Shown here in pieces: positions 16,110 to 25,263 of a DNA stretch of 64,000 nt. Source of the stretch: Nocardioides xinjiangensis (GTDB lineage Bacteria; Actinomycetota; Actinomycetes; Propionibacteriales; Nocardioidaceae); assembly GCF_017916455.1 (NCBI RefSeq), contig NZ_JAFMSY010000001.1:2153977-2217976 (forward strand), in the 5' to 3' direction. A program made the position numbers and the translations under genes. Every line of letters starts with the position of its first letter. Positions within the stretch are counted from its first letter, which is position 1. The notes under the pieces are model-generated. The model ran no database searches and had not been told where the DNA came from. It saw only the letters and a list, made by a program, of their open reading frames with translations.

Positions 16110-17767
16110 GGGGTCTCCTGCGTCGTCGGGCCGGTCGTGGATCCGGAGGCTCGGCCCTTGGCGGCGCTGCGGCCCGGGCGCAGCCGGTCGGTGCGCTGCT
16201 GCCAGATCGCGGCGCGGGCGGCATTGGCCCCCGCGGCCCCGTGCACGCCGCCGCCGGGATGGGCCGACGCCGAGGCCAGGAACAGGCCCGGGAGGCCGGT
16301 CGCCGCGCGGCCGCGCATGGCCGGGACGGGCCGGAACACCAGCTCCTGGTGCAGCTGCGAGGTGCCGCCGTTGACGGCGCCGCCGATGAGGTTGGCGTCG
16401 CGCGCCTCGAGCTCGTGCGGGCCGAGGACCCGCCGGGCCAGCACGCGGTCGCCGAAGCCCGGAGCCACCGCCTCGATGCGGGCCTGCATCCGGTCGGCGA
16501 AGCGCTCGGCGTCGTCGTGGCCCCAGTCGCCGGTGACCTCGTCGCCGGCGTCGCGGCGGGTCATGCCGGGCTGCGGCACGTGCGTGTAGGCCCAGAACGA
16601 CTCGGTGCCGGCCGGCGACCGGGTGGGGTCGCTGGCGGTCATCTGCCCGGTGAGCAGGAACGGCCGGTCCGGCACCACGCCGGAGGAGACCTGGGCGAGC
16701 GTCTGCGTCATCTCCTCCACCGAGTCCGCGACGTGCACCGTGCCGGGCGCGAGCTCGGGGCCGTTGGTCCACGGCACGGGTCCCGACAGCGCCCAGTCGA
16801 CCTTCACCGTCCCCGGGTCCAGCTCGAAGTCGCGCATCCCGCGCACCAGGCGGGGAGGCAGGTGCTCCTCGGCGACGAGCCCGCCGAAGAGGTGCGCGGC
16901 GGAGACGTCGGCCAGCACCGCACGCGCGGCGTACGACCGCCCGTCGCGGGTGCGTACGCCAGCCGCGCGGCCGTCGCGCACGTCGACGTGCGTGACCTCC
17001 GCGTCGGTCACCAGCTCGCCGCCGAGCGAGGTGTAGCGCGCCACGAGCGCGTCCGTCAGGGACTGCGCGCCGCCGCGGGGCACGGGGAACCCGACCGTCT
17101 GGCCGAGCATCGTCATGAGCACGCCGAAGACGCCGGACCCCGGGGACGCGAGCGGGAAGTCGGCGTGGCCGGCGTTGCCCGCGAGCAGCAGCGCCGCGGC
17201 GGGCCCGGAGAAGAGCTCGCGACCCAGCGACGCGACGGGGGTCGCCAGGCGGCGGACGGTGTCCAAGCCGCCGGCGCGGGCGAGCGCGGGCAGCAGCCGC
17301 GCCCCGGCGCGCACCGGCGGGAACGGTGAGGTCAGGGCGTCGACCATCGAGGGCCCGATGCGGTCCCACGTGCGGCACAGGTCCAGCCACGCGTCACCGT
17401 CGCCGGGGCACAGCGCGTCGAGCCCGGCCGCCGTCGCCGCCCGGTCGCGGTGCAGCACCGCCCACTGCCCCTCGCCGAAGGGGTTGCCCAGCACGGCGGG
17501 GGCGTGGTCCCACACCAGGCCGTGGTCCTCCAGCCGCAGCGACGTGATCGCCCGCGAGGCCAGCGCCAGCGGGTAGAACGCGCTGAACGTGTCGTGCACG
17601 AAGTCCGGGTGCACCTCCCGGTCGCTGCGGACCGCGCCGCCGGGGGTCGGCTGGGCCTCCAGGACGACCACGTCCCACCCGGCGTCGGCGAGCAGGTTGG
17701 CGGCCACCAGTCCGTTGGGCCCGGCGCCGACCACGACGGCGTCGTACGACGCGGTCCCGGCGGTCAC
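16106..17767 (-). CDS. FAD-dependent oxidoreductase, phytoene-desaturase/PYROXD2-like
   Basis: This 553-residue flavoprotein opens with the dinucleotide-binding motif VVVGAGPNGLVAANLLADAG followed by LEAQPTPGGAVRS, and ends with LFLASASAHPGGGVHGAAG, the C-terminal FAD signature of carotenoid desaturase-like enzymes. Relatives desaturate or isomerise isoprenoid chains, but the PYROXD2-like group has poorly known substrates. It starts with GTG at 17767 overlapping the SRPBCC stop and ends overlapping the methyltransferase start. The last 25 residues are a basic, probably disordered tail. Confidence 0.85.
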   Translation of the reverse strand: MTAGTASYDAVVVGAGPNGLVAANLLADAGWDVVVLEAQPTPGGAVRSDREVHPDFVHDTFSAFYPLALASRAITSLRLEDHGLVWDHAPAVLGNPFGEGQWAVLHRDRAATAAGLDALCPGDGDAWLDLCRTWDRIGPSMVDALTSPFPPVRAGARLLPALARAGGLDTVRRLATPVASLGRELFSGPAAALLLAGNAGHADFPLASPGSGVFGVLMTMLGQTVGFPVPRGGAQSLTDALVARYTSLGGELVTDAEVTHVDVRDGRAAGVRTRDGRSYAARAVLADVSAAHLFGGLVAEEHLPPRLVRGMRDFELDPGTVKVDWALSGPVPWTNGPELAPGTVHVADSVEEMTQTLAQVSSGVVPDRPFLLTGQMTASDPTRSPAGTESFWAYTHVPQPGMTRRDAGDEVTGDWGHDDAERFADRMQARIEAVAPGFGDRVLARRVLGPHELEARDANLIGGAVNGGTSQLHQELVFRPVPAMRGRAATGLPGLFLASASAHPGGGVHGAAGANAARAAIWQQRTDRLRPGRSAAKGRASGSTTGPTTQETP

Positions 17768-18201
17768 TTGACGCGGCCCTCCACCACGAAGGCCAGGCGC
17801 CGCAGCGTCTCGATGTTGCGCCAGTGCAGCTGCGCGTCGCGCAGCGGCTTGGGCACCAGCAGGCCCGGCCCGGCCGTCGCGTCCTCGGTGATCGTCACGA
17901 CGGTGGTGTCGCCGTCGGGCTCGAGCGAGATGTCGACGTGCGCCTGACCGGCGGGCCAGCCGCGGGCGAGCAGCAGGATGCGCCTGCCCGGCTCGCTCTC
18001 GAGCACCTCGGTGTTGTCGTCGATCAGCAGCGGCCACGTGCCCACGCTGTGGTGCAGCTTCGCGCCCACGGCGGGCCAGGCCTCGTCGACGTCGCGCATC
18101 CGCGAGGCGCCGACGACGAACAGCGGGTAGAGCCAGCCGTCGGCGAGGACCTCCCACACCTGCTCCGGGGTGGCCTTCAGGGGTCGACTCGTCGTGCTCA
18201 T
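17764..18201 (-). CDS. SRPBCC (START/Bet v1-like) family protein
   Basis: This 145-residue protein begins STTSRPLKATPEQVWEVLADG, the usual opening of polyketide cyclase/SRPBCC domains, and continues with LESEPGRRILLLARGWPAGQAHVDISLEP. The fold makes a hydrophobic pocket for lipids or aromatic ligands. It lies between a glycosyltransferase gene and the FAD enzyme gene, overlapping both by 4 bases, so it probably binds the pathway's hydrophobic intermediate (inference). The ATG at 18201 forms ATGA with the upstream stop. Confidence 0.8.
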   Translation of the reverse strand: MSTTSRPLKATPEQVWEVLADGWLYPLFVVGASRMRDVDEAWPAVGAKLHHSVGTWPLLIDDNTEVLESEPGRRILLLARGWPAGQAHVDISLEPDGDTTVVTITEDATAGPGLLVPKPLRDAQLHWRNIETLRRLAFVVEGRVK

Positions 18202-19055
18202 GCAGTCCTCTCCTTCGCGTCCGGTGCCGGTCGTGCCCTCTCCCAGTGCCCACCTCGGCGGCGGACCAGTCCTCGACGCTCGAACTCCTCCAGCCACCCC
18301 CGCATCGGCCACTCCCCCCACCGGTCGTGGAAGAGCCTGCCGTTGCGGAGGATGTCGTCGAGGTGCTCGACGGGCGGGCTGCTCACCGGGTGGTGCTGGT
18401 GGTAGGCGCGGGCGGCGCCGACACAGCCGAGGGCGACGCCCCGCGACAGCGCCGCGCGGGCGAAGTCGGTGTCCTCACCGCCGTAGCCGGCGTAGTCCTC
18501 GCAGAAGCCGCCCGTCCGCGTCCAGGCCTCCCGGCCGACGGCGAAGGACAGCGACCAGAAGAGGTCGGGGTCCAGCGGCTCCACGAGCTGGCCGGGGACC
18601 GGTCGCGGCCGCGCCGGGTGCGGGTCGTCCCAGGCGTCGAGGGCCTCCGGGTCGTCGGGGTAGCCGTCGGCGGGAGGCGGGGGCAGGTAGGTCACCGGCC
18701 CCGACCAGATCGTCCGCGGCCGCGCGGTGACGACGTCGGCGTACGACGCCACCAGCCGCGAACCGGCGAGGCAGTCGACGTCGAGCAGGACGACGACGTC
18801 GGCGCCGCCGTCGAGCGCCGAGGCGACGCCGAGGTTCCGGGCGGCGGCGAGCGGGAGGGCGCCCTCACGCGTGCGCTCGATCCGCACCACGCGACGGGGC
18901 AGGGTCCCCTCCAGGTGGTCGGTGATGCCCGGGTCGTCCATGGCGACGGCGACGTAGTCGTCGGGCAGGGCGGTCCCCCGGGCCAGTGAGCGGTGCTGGG
19001 CCGCGAGGTGATGGTGCCGACCGTGGGCGATCGTGACGACGGCGACGCGGGTCAC
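18198..19055 (-). CDS. Family 2-type glycosyltransferase (galactosyltransferase-like C-terminus)
   Basis: This 285-residue GT-A fold protein begins VTRVAVVTIAHGRHHHLAAQ, has VVVLLDVDCLAGSRLV (the DxD metal/nucleotide site) near residue 95, and GGFCEDYAGYGGEDTDFARAA, the ED motif of the Glyco_transf_7C/galactosyltransferase-type acceptor region. It should transfer a sugar from a nucleotide donor in the cytosol. The GTG start at 19055 overlaps the upstream glycosyltransferase stop. Donor and acceptor are unknown. Confidence 0.85.
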   Translation of the reverse strand: MTRVAVVTIAHGRHHHLAAQHRSLARGTALPDDYVAVAMDDPGITDHLEGTLPRRVVRIERTREGALPLAAARNLGVASALDGGADVVVLLDVDCLAGSRLVASYADVVTARPRTIWSGPVTYLPPPPADGYPDDPEALDAWDDPHPARPRPVPGQLVEPLDPDLFWSLSFAVGREAWTRTGGFCEDYAGYGGEDTDFARAALSRGVALGCVGAARAYHQHHPVSSPPVEHLDDILRNGRLFHDRWGEWPMRGWLEEFERRGLVRRRGGHWERARPAPDAKERTA

Positions 19056-20083
19056 GACGCCGCCCCCGTCCCGGAGCGGCGGCGAGCCTCGAGCACCACC
19101 CGCGCGAACCGGTCGGCGGCCGCGCCGTCGCACCACTCGGCCCAGCGCGCCGGGTCGAGGGACGCCGCCCGGTCGAGGACCGGCGCCCAGTCGTCGGGCG
19201 CGGGCCAGGTGCCGCACACCACCGCGGGCCAGCCCCTCGCCAGGACGGCAGCGGTGGTCCGCTGCTCGTCGTGCGGGCGATGCTGCGGCACGACGACCGC
19301 GGGGCGGCGGGCCGCGGCCGTCTCGGCCAGGGCGTTCTGCCCGGCGTGGGTGACGACGACGTCGGACTCCGCGAGCACCGAGGCGGTGTCCGCCACCCAG
19401 GTCGACCGGTCCGCACCCAGCACGCGCCAGGTCCACCCCGGCGTGGCGGCGCAGGCGGCCTCCACGTCGGCGCGGTCGATGTCGTGCCCGCCGGTGCCGA
19501 GCAGCAGCGCGACCGTGCGGATCCCGGGACGGCGGTCGGTGCGGTCCCGGCGTACGGGATGGCGCGAGAGCGCCCCCACCGGCACGAGCTTCGCGCGCAG
19601 GTGGTCGGGCAGTCCGGGCGCCATGCCGTCGGCCGACTCGGGCCAGAAGCCCACGAGGACGTCGGCGACGCCCAGGCCGAGCAGGTGCGGCGGGTCGTCG
19701 CGGCGCCCGGGCAGCACCACGGCGACGACGGGGATGCCGTGCAGCCGCGCCAGCAGCGCCACCTCGACCGACACGTCGACCACGACGAGGTCCGGCCGGG
19801 CGGCCTCGATCCAGGCCGACACCGCGGCCGTCCGCGAGCGCAGCCCGTCGTGCTGCCGGGGCACCCAGTGCAGGTGGCCGCCCGCCGAGACGTCGGCCGC
19901 GGTGCCGCCGTCGTCGCGGGCGAGTCGCACCCAGTCGCCGGCCCAGCCGTCGGGCCGGGGAAGCGAGGAGAGACCGGTGACGCGGATCCCCTCGCGCTCC
20001 AGGCGCGCGGCCAGCACCTGTGCCCGGTGCCGGTGCCCGCTGCCGACGTGGTGGACGTAGTAGCCGACCACCGGCGCGGTCAC
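19052..20083 (-). CDS. MurG-like (GT28-type) glycosyltransferase
   Basis: This 343-residue GT-B protein has an N-terminal YYVHHVGSGHRHRAQVLAARL (glycine-rich acceptor loop) and a C-terminal nucleotide-sugar domain with VALLLGTGGHDI and VVVTHAGQNALAETAAARRPA, then PQHRPHDEQ. This is the pattern of the MurG/UDP-glucuronosyltransferase-like C-terminal domain. It is not murG itself: the context is not the division cluster. GTG at 20083 overlaps the GT4 gene's stop. Substrate unknown. Confidence 0.82.
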   Translation of the reverse strand: MTAPVVGYYVHHVGSGHRHRAQVLAARLEREGIRVTGLSSLPRPDGWAGDWVRLARDDGGTAADVSAGGHLHWVPRQHDGLRSRTAAVSAWIEAARPDLVVVDVSVEVALLARLHGIPVVAVVLPGRRDDPPHLLGLGVADVLVGFWPESADGMAPGLPDHLRAKLVPVGALSRHPVRRDRTDRRPGIRTVALLLGTGGHDIDRADVEAACAATPGWTWRVLGADRSTWVADTASVLAESDVVVTHAGQNALAETAAARRPAVVVPQHRPHDEQRTTAAVLARGWPAVVCGTWPAPDDWAPVLDRAASLDPARWAEWCDGAAADRFARVVLEARRRSGTGAAS

Positions 20084-21147
20084 GCCGCGTCCGCCTGCCC
20101 GGCGAGCTCGGTGTAGAGGTCGAGGTAGCGCTCCACCATCACGTCGGCGCTGCACGTGGCCTCGGCGTGCGCGCGCACCTCCCGGCGGTCGAGCAGGGCG
20201 GCGGAGCGCACCGCCTCGGCGAGCGCGTCCACGTCGCCGGGAGGCGCCAGCACGCCGGCCTGCGGCGCCACGACCTGGCTGAGCCCGCCACGGGCGAACG
20301 TGGCGACCGGGGTGCCGCTCGCCATCGCCTCGGCGGCCACCAGCCCGTAGGGCTCGTCCCACATGGGGGTCACGACGGCGACCGACGCCGCCCGGAGCAG
20401 GTCGGAGAGGTCGCGGCCCGTCAGGTGCCCGACCCACCGGGCGTCCGGCCCGAGCCGCGGCACGACCTCGCGCTCGAAGTAGCGCCGGTCCTGCACCGGC
20501 CCGGCGAGGAGCAGCGGCACGCCGGCGCGACGGCAGGCGTCGATGGCGAGGTGCGGCGCCTTCTCCGGGACCAGCCGTCCCGACCAGACCGCCGGCCCGC
20601 CCCCGTTGCCCGGGGGCCAGGCCGTGAGGTCGAGGCCGTTGAGCACGACCGCGCTGTCCACCGCGTGGCGCCACGAGGTCGCGGTCCAGTCGCTCACGGC
20701 GGCGAAGCGGGGCGGGCGGGGGCACAGGGCGAGCGCGGACTCGAGCATGGGCAGCGGCGGCGTGTGCAGCGTGGTGAGCATCGGCACGTCGAGGGCCGGG
20801 GACATCGCGATGGGGAGGTGGTGGAGGCTGTTGTTGTGCACGACGTCGTAGTCGTCGGCGCCGGTGCGCGCGAGGTCGAGCATCAGGGCGAGGTACGCGT
20901 GGTGCTCGGCCAGCCAGTCCGCGCCCGGGGCGAACTTGTCCGCCATCGCCGTGTCGCTGACCTCCACCTCCGAGAGCGGCAGGAACCGCACCGGGAGCGC
21001 GCTGTCGGAGCCGGCACCGGCGAAGAGGGTGACCTCGTGGCCCCGCTCCGCCAGCCCGCGCGCGATGGTGTGCGTCATCGACTCCAGCCCGCCCGCGAAG
21101 GGCTCTTTGATGGGGAATCGGCTGGAGGCGATGAGGCAGATCCTCAC
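20080..21147 (-). CDS. Family 4 glycosyltransferase
   Basis: This 355-residue GT-B enzyme has an N-terminal acceptor loop FAGGLESMTHTIARGLAERGH, a central VWSGRLVPEKAPHLAID and the C-terminal EPYGLVAAE (EX7E catalytic/donor motif) followed by ASGTPVATFARGGLSQVV. It is a retaining glycosyltransferase of the cell-surface or small-molecule glycoside type. It begins with ATG at 21147 overlapping the preceding stop (ATGA) and ends in a GTGA overlap with the MurG-like gene. Confidence 0.87.
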   Translation of the reverse strand: MRICLIASSRFPIKEPFAGGLESMTHTIARGLAERGHEVTLFAGAGSDSALPVRFLPLSEVEVSDTAMADKFAPGADWLAEHHAYLALMLDLARTGADDYDVVHNNSLHHLPIAMSPALDVPMLTTLHTPPLPMLESALALCPRPPRFAAVSDWTATSWRHAVDSAVVLNGLDLTAWPPGNGGGPAVWSGRLVPEKAPHLAIDACRRAGVPLLLAGPVQDRRYFEREVVPRLGPDARWVGHLTGRDLSDLLRAASVAVVTPMWDEPYGLVAAEAMASGTPVATFARGGLSQVVAPQAGVLAPPGDVDALAEAVRSAALLDRREVRAHAEATCSADVMVERYLDLYTELAGQADAA

Positions 21148-22223
21148 CGCGCGCCCTCCACCAGCGCCTCGTACAGGCGGGCGTGGGCGGCTGCGACGGC
21201 TGCGCGTTCTCGGCGCCGCTCGTCGACGGTGGGGGTGGGGGCGACCCGTCCGTCGTAGGCGGCGCGGACGGCCGCGGCCAGCCCGGCGGCGTCGAAGTGC
21301 TGCTCGTCGTGGCCGTAGGTCAGCACCGGAGCCTGGTCGGCGAAGTAGCCGCAGGTCGGGGCCACGACGGCGGTGCCGAGGTCGCGGCAGGCCTCGAGCC
21401 AGCCGCTGTGCGTGCCGAACCGGTAGGGCAGGACCGACACGTCGAGCGAGGCCAGGTAGTCCCAGAGGGCGTCGTCGTCGAAGTAGTCGTGGACCCGGAG
21501 GTCGACCTCGCCCCGGGCGGCGTGCGCGCGGAGGGCCTCCGCGAGCGCGGCGTCGTACCTCGCGCCACCGGGCTCGAGCACGTCGCGATGGCCGTTGACC
21601 TGGAGCACCGCGCCCGGCAGCTCGCGCACCGTCTCCACGAGCACGGGGACGACGACGTGCGGGTGCATGCCCGCGCGCAGGCTCTTGACGTGCACGCCGA
21701 GGCGGAACTCGCGCGAGCGGGGCCCCCGGCGGCGGACGTCACGCATGGCCGCCGCCCGGCGCATGACGTCCAGCGGGACGACATGGGGGTGCGGGAGCAC
21801 GAGCGCCTCGCGGCCCCACCGGTCGCGGATCTCGTCGGCAGCACCGCGGGTGAGGGTGACCAGCGCGTCCGCGGCCGGGACGAGGACGTCGAGCTGCCGG
21901 TCGTGGGTCTCGCGCTCGACGTGGTGCGGGTTGCGCAGGTCGTGCACCGTGAGCACCAGCGGCTTGCGCCGCCGGCGCAGCACGGCGACGAGGTCCTCGA
22001 GGTCCGCGACGCTGCGGGAGTCGAAGCCGAAGTGCACGTGGAAGACGTCGAAGTCGTGGGCGTCGGCCCAGGCGGCGTCCAGCATCACCGGCGGCCACCA
22101 CCGCTGCGTCTCCGCCGCCCCCTCCGGGACGGGGTCCGGCAGTCGCACCGGCCCGGAACCGTCCTCGGGCGCGATGTGGCGCACGTAGACGTGGTTGGCA
22201 GGCACCGAGGCGATGACCAGCAT
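21144..22223 (-). CDS. Glycosyltransferase, first gene of the seven-gene operon
   Basis: This 359-residue GT-B type protein contains DVFHVHFGFDS, LVLTVHDLRNP, VTLTRGAADEIRDRWG and a C-terminal LDVSVLPYRFGTHSGWLEACRDLGTAVVAP, all consistent with glycogen-synthase-fold transferases. I use the ATG at 22223, giving MLVIASVPANHVYVRHI, the family's usual N-terminus; a GTG at 22289 in frame would add 22 residues. No strong ribosome site supports either. Expression of the downstream genes depends on this promoter region, shared with the divergent GAF-ANTAR gene. Confidence 0.78.
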   Translation of the reverse strand: MLVIASVPANHVYVRHIAPEDGSGPVRLPDPVPEGAAETQRWWPPVMLDAAWADAHDFDVFHVHFGFDSRSVADLEDLVAVLRRRRKPLVLTVHDLRNPHHVERETHDRQLDVLVPAADALVTLTRGAADEIRDRWGREALVLPHPHVVPLDVMRRAAAMRDVRRRGPRSREFRLGVHVKSLRAGMHPHVVVPVLVETVRELPGAVLQVNGHRDVLEPGGARYDAALAEALRAHAARGEVDLRVHDYFDDDALWDYLASLDVSVLPYRFGTHSGWLEACRDLGTAVVAPTCGYFADQAPVLTYGHDEQHFDAAGLAAAVRAAYDGRVAPTPTVDERRRERAAVAAAHARLYEALVEGAR

Positions 22224-22450
22224 CGAGGCCCGCGAGCGGGGCAGCGGCAACACCGGCGGTGCACTCGCGGTCAGGTCAGAGATGGGCACGGTGCGAAGTA
22301 CCCCGGAGCAACGATTCGCATGCGTCCACGGCGCAGGTGCTTCCGCAGGGTGGTTCGCGGGGTGGTCCGTGTCGGGGCGGGCGGGCGGCACGGTAACGTG
22401 TGCGCGACTCAAGAACACGGGTCGGAGATTGCTGTCCTCGAGGATCTGCA

Positions 22451-23161
22451 TTGTCGTCCCACGACTCCTTGGCCGTGTTCGCGGCACTCGCTGCCGAGCT
22501 GCAGCAGGAGCCCGACGAGGTCCTGACCTCGCGCGCCATCGTCACGCGCATGCGTGAGTTCGTTCCCGAGGCCGACGAGGTCAGCCTCACCATCCGGACC
22601 GCCCGCGGCCACACCACGCTGGCGAGCAGCGGCTCCCTGGCGGAGGAGGCCGACTCCTTCCAGTACGAGCTGGGGGAGGGCCCGTGCGTCGAGATCTCCG
22701 ACTCGGGCGGTTGGTTGCGCAGCGGTGACGTCGGCACCGACGCGCGCTACCCGCGGTGGGGCCCGAAGGCGGCGGAGCTCGGCGTCGGCTCGCTGCTCGC
22801 CGTGGCGGTGGCGGACGCCGACGTCCCCCTCGGCTCACTCAACGTCTACAGCAGCCACGCCGGCGCGTTCGCCGACCGCGACGTGGTCGACCTCGCGCTC
22901 GTCTACGCCGTGCACGCCACCACGGCGCTGTCCTCGGCGCGCCGGACGACCACGCTGCAGACCGCCATCAGCTCGCGCCACGTGATCGGCATGGCGCAGG
23001 GCATCGCGATGGAGCGCTACGGCATCGACCAGCACCAGAGCTTCGAGCTGCTGCGGCGGCTGTCGTCGACCACCAACGTCAAGCTCCGCGACGTCGCCGC
23101 GCAGATCGTCGAGACCCGGGCCATCCCCCAGAACCGCACCGACGAGCAGGCCGACGACTGA
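22451..23161 (+). CDS. GAF and ANTAR domain transcription antiterminator
   Basis: This protein of about 236 residues has a GAF domain (SLTIRTARGHTTLASSG, YELGEGPCVEISDSG, GSLLAVAVADADVPLGSLNVYSS) and a C-terminal ANTAR domain (SSRHVIGMAQGIAMERYGI, then SFELLRRLSSTTNVKLRDVAAQIV). It should sense a ligand or redox state and bind paired RNA hairpins to prevent termination. The TTG at 22451 is preferred because GAGGA lies 6 bases upstream; GTG at 22400 or 22487 are alternatives. It is divergent from the glycosyltransferase operon. Confidence 0.82.
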   Translation: MSSHDSLAVFAALAAELQQEPDEVLTSRAIVTRMREFVPEADEVSLTIRTARGHTTLASSGSLAEEADSFQYELGEGPCVEISDSGGWLRSGDVGTDARYPRWGPKAAELGVGSLLAVAVADADVPLGSLNVYSSHAGAFADRDVVDLALVYAVHATTALSSARRTTTLQTAISSRHVIGMAQGIAMERYGIDQHQSFELLRRLSSTTNVKLRDVAAQIVETRAIPQNRTDEQADD

Positions 23162-23290
23162 ACCCCCGCCGACGCAACGACCTCGCCGCACGCCCCAGCA
23201 CCTCCTCAGGGGTGGGATCGGCCGGGGTGGGCTACTGTGGACACGGCTCCAAACACAGGGCCGTCCCTGCGACACCACGAGGTGTGTCCT

Positions 23291-24271
23291 GTGCAGCAGC
23301 TCGGTGCTCGGCGCGCTCCGCCGGACGACGGCTTCGACTTCGAAGGCGCCGGCGAGGAGGCACGCCACTGGCTGGACCAGGCCTACGGCACGTCGTTGAA
23401 CCTCGGCGGCCGGATGGGCACGGTGAGCCACCGGCGGATCGACCGCCACGGTGTCGCCTTCGACCACCTCAGGATCGGCTCGTCGGTCACCTTCGACGCC
23501 GACGCGATGCCGGTCCTCGTGGTGGTCGACGTCCTCCGCGGGGAGATCGAGTACACCCACGGCGCGACGACCGACCGCGGCCGAGCCGGCGACACCGTCC
23601 TGGCCGCGGGGTGGGACCAGCCCTTCGCGGGTAGCGGCAACGGCTACGACGTCCGCAACACCAGCATCACCGCCGACGTCCTGACCGCGGCGATCCATGA
23701 CGTGGACCCCGAGATGTCGCGACACGACCTCACCTTCGAGCGCTTCGTCCCGCGCTCGCAGGTCGCCGCTGCCCAGTGGCGCGCGACCGTGGACGAGCTC
23801 AGCGCCTGGTTCCCCGACAGCGCCGACCCGGTCGCCTACGGCGAGGCGTCGCGGCTGCTCGGCCACACCCTCCTGCACACCTTCGACAACAACGTCGTGG
23901 GCGACGCGGCGGCGCGCGAGAGCGCCCGCGACAGGCGCGACGCGACGCAGTCCACCGTGCGCCGGGCCCAGGAGGTGATCGCGGCGCGCGCCCACGAGGA
24001 CCTCTCCCTCGCCGACATCGCGCGGGAGTGCCGCGTCACCCCGCGCGCCCTGCAGTACGCCTTCCGCCGCCACCTCGGCTGCACGCCGCTGGCCTACGTC
24101 AAGCAGGTCCGCCTCGACCTGGTCCACCAGGCGCTGTGCGACGGGACCGCGCTCACGGTGAGCGATGCCGCGAGCCGCTACGGCTTCTTCAACCCGGGCC
24201 GTTTCGCCTCCGACTACCGGCGCGTCTTCGGGGAGAACCCTCGACAGACGCTCGCAAGACTCCTATCCTGA
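23291..24271 (+). CDS. AraC-family transcriptional regulator
   Basis: The C-terminal 100 residues hold two helix-turn-helix units: LSLADIARECRVTPRALQYAFRRHLG and LTVSDAASRYGFFNPGRFASDYRRVFGENP. The N-terminal 200 residues form a probable ligand domain of the AraC/cupin-like kind (DHLRIGSSVTFDADAMPVLVVV). I selected GTG at 23291 since GAGGTG lies 6 bases upstream; earlier GTG codons at 23282 and 23237 are in frame. The sigma-factor gene follows. Effector and targets are unknown. Confidence 0.82.
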   Translation: MQQLGARRAPPDDGFDFEGAGEEARHWLDQAYGTSLNLGGRMGTVSHRRIDRHGVAFDHLRIGSSVTFDADAMPVLVVVDVLRGEIEYTHGATTDRGRAGDTVLAAGWDQPFAGSGNGYDVRNTSITADVLTAAIHDVDPEMSRHDLTFERFVPRSQVAAAQWRATVDELSAWFPDSADPVAYGEASRLLGHTLLHTFDNNVVGDAAARESARDRRDATQSTVRRAQEVIAARAHEDLSLADIARECRVTPRALQYAFRRHLGCTPLAYVKQVRLDLVHQALCDGTALTVSDAASRYGFFNPGRFASDYRRVFGENPRQTLARLLS

Positions 24272-24379
24272 CAGGTGTTTTCGCTTTCCGGCTGTTGTGC
24301 AGTCGGTGAGCATGGCACCTTGGACGTACGTTCTGGCTGGAGACCACGGCACAGAGCCACCGACTAAGGAAGCGAGCAC

Positions 24380-25213
24380 GTGGTCCCCATGTCGATCGCA
24401 CCTGAGTTCCCCCGCACCACCCTGTCCACCGCGCCCGTCCCGCCCCTGGAGGGCAAGGAACGAGCACGTCGCACCGACGACATCGTGTGCGACCTCCGCG
24501 AGGCCCGCCGGGAGGTCGACTCCCAGGAGCTGGTCCGCCGGCTGATCGAGACCAACGCGGCAGTGGCTCGGACGATGGCCTCCCGCTACCGCAACCGAGG
24601 CATCGACCTCGACGACCTCGAGCAGGTCGCGCTGCTCGGGCTCACCAAGGCCGCTCAGAGGTTCGACCCCGAGGCCGGCCACGACTTCCTGTCCTTCGCC
24701 GTGCCGACCGTGCGCGGCGAGCTCCGCCGCCACTTCCGCGACTCCGGCTGGATGATCCGCCCGCCTCGCCGCGTGCAGGACATGCAGGCCCGGATCGCGG
24801 CGGCGCAGGAGGAGCTCGAGCCCCGGCTCGGTCGCTCGGCGCGGCCCTCCGAGGTCGCCGAGCATCTCGGCGAGGACCTCGCCGACGTCGTCGAGGCGCT
24901 CGCCGCGGACGGCTGCTTCACCCCCACCTCGCTCGACGCGACGGTCGCCGACGGCACCTCCACGCTGGGCGACCTGCTCGGCCAGGAGGACCGCGCCCAG
25001 GCGCGCGTCGAGGCCAGGGTCATGATCGAGCCGCTGCTGCGGCACCTGTCCCCGCGCGACCGCACGATCGTGCGGCTCCGCTTCTACGAGGAGCGGACGC
25101 AGCAGGAGATCGCCGAGGCCGTCGGCCTCACCCAGGCCCAGGTGTCGCGGGTGCTGACGCGCATCCTCGCCTCGCTCCGCGCCGACCTGTCCGAGCCGAA
25201 CCCGGCTGCCTGA
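24380..25213 (+). CDS. SigB/SigF-family RNA polymerase sigma factor
   Basis: This 277-residue sigma-70 protein has region 2 (ETNAAVARTMASRYRNRGIDLDDLEQVALLGLTKAAQRFD, -10 recognition and core binding), region 3 (RPSEVAEHLGEDLADVVEAL) and region 4 (LSPRDRTIVRLRFYEERTQQEIAEAVGLTQAQVSRVL, -35 recognition). This is the stress and sporulation-type SigB/F/G group. AAGGAAG 7 bases before the GTG at 24380 decides the start over the ATG at 24389. No anti-sigma gene is adjacent, which is unusual for the group. Confidence 0.9.
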   Translation: MVPMSIAPEFPRTTLSTAPVPPLEGKERARRTDDIVCDLREARREVDSQELVRRLIETNAAVARTMASRYRNRGIDLDDLEQVALLGLTKAAQRFDPEAGHDFLSFAVPTVRGELRRHFRDSGWMIRPPRRVQDMQARIAAAQEELEPRLGRSARPSEVAEHLGEDLADVVEALAADGCFTPTSLDATVADGTSTLGDLLGQEDRAQARVEARVMIEPLLRHLSPRDRTIVRLRFYEERTQQEIAEAVGLTQAQVSRVLTRILASLRADLSEPNPAA

Positions 25214-25225
25214 CCACCGGCCCGT

Positions 25226-25257
25226 CGGGTGCGCGACGCGACGCCGTCGCGCACCCG
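25226..25257. terminator. Strong bidirectional hairpin terminator
   Basis: A perfect 13-bp stem (CGGGTGCGCGACG pairing with CGTCGCGCACCCG) with a 6-base loop lies between the sigma-factor stop and the convergent oxidoreductase stop. No T-tract follows, as is common in actinobacteria. Its symmetry allows it to stop transcription from both sides. Confidence 0.75.
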
Positions 25258-25263
25258 GGCGGG

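Noticed and set aside
19052-20083. murG of the division and cell-wall cluster
   Set aside because: The C-terminal motif is MurG-like, but neighbours are other glycosyltransferases rather than mur/fts genes and the N-terminal lipid I region differs.
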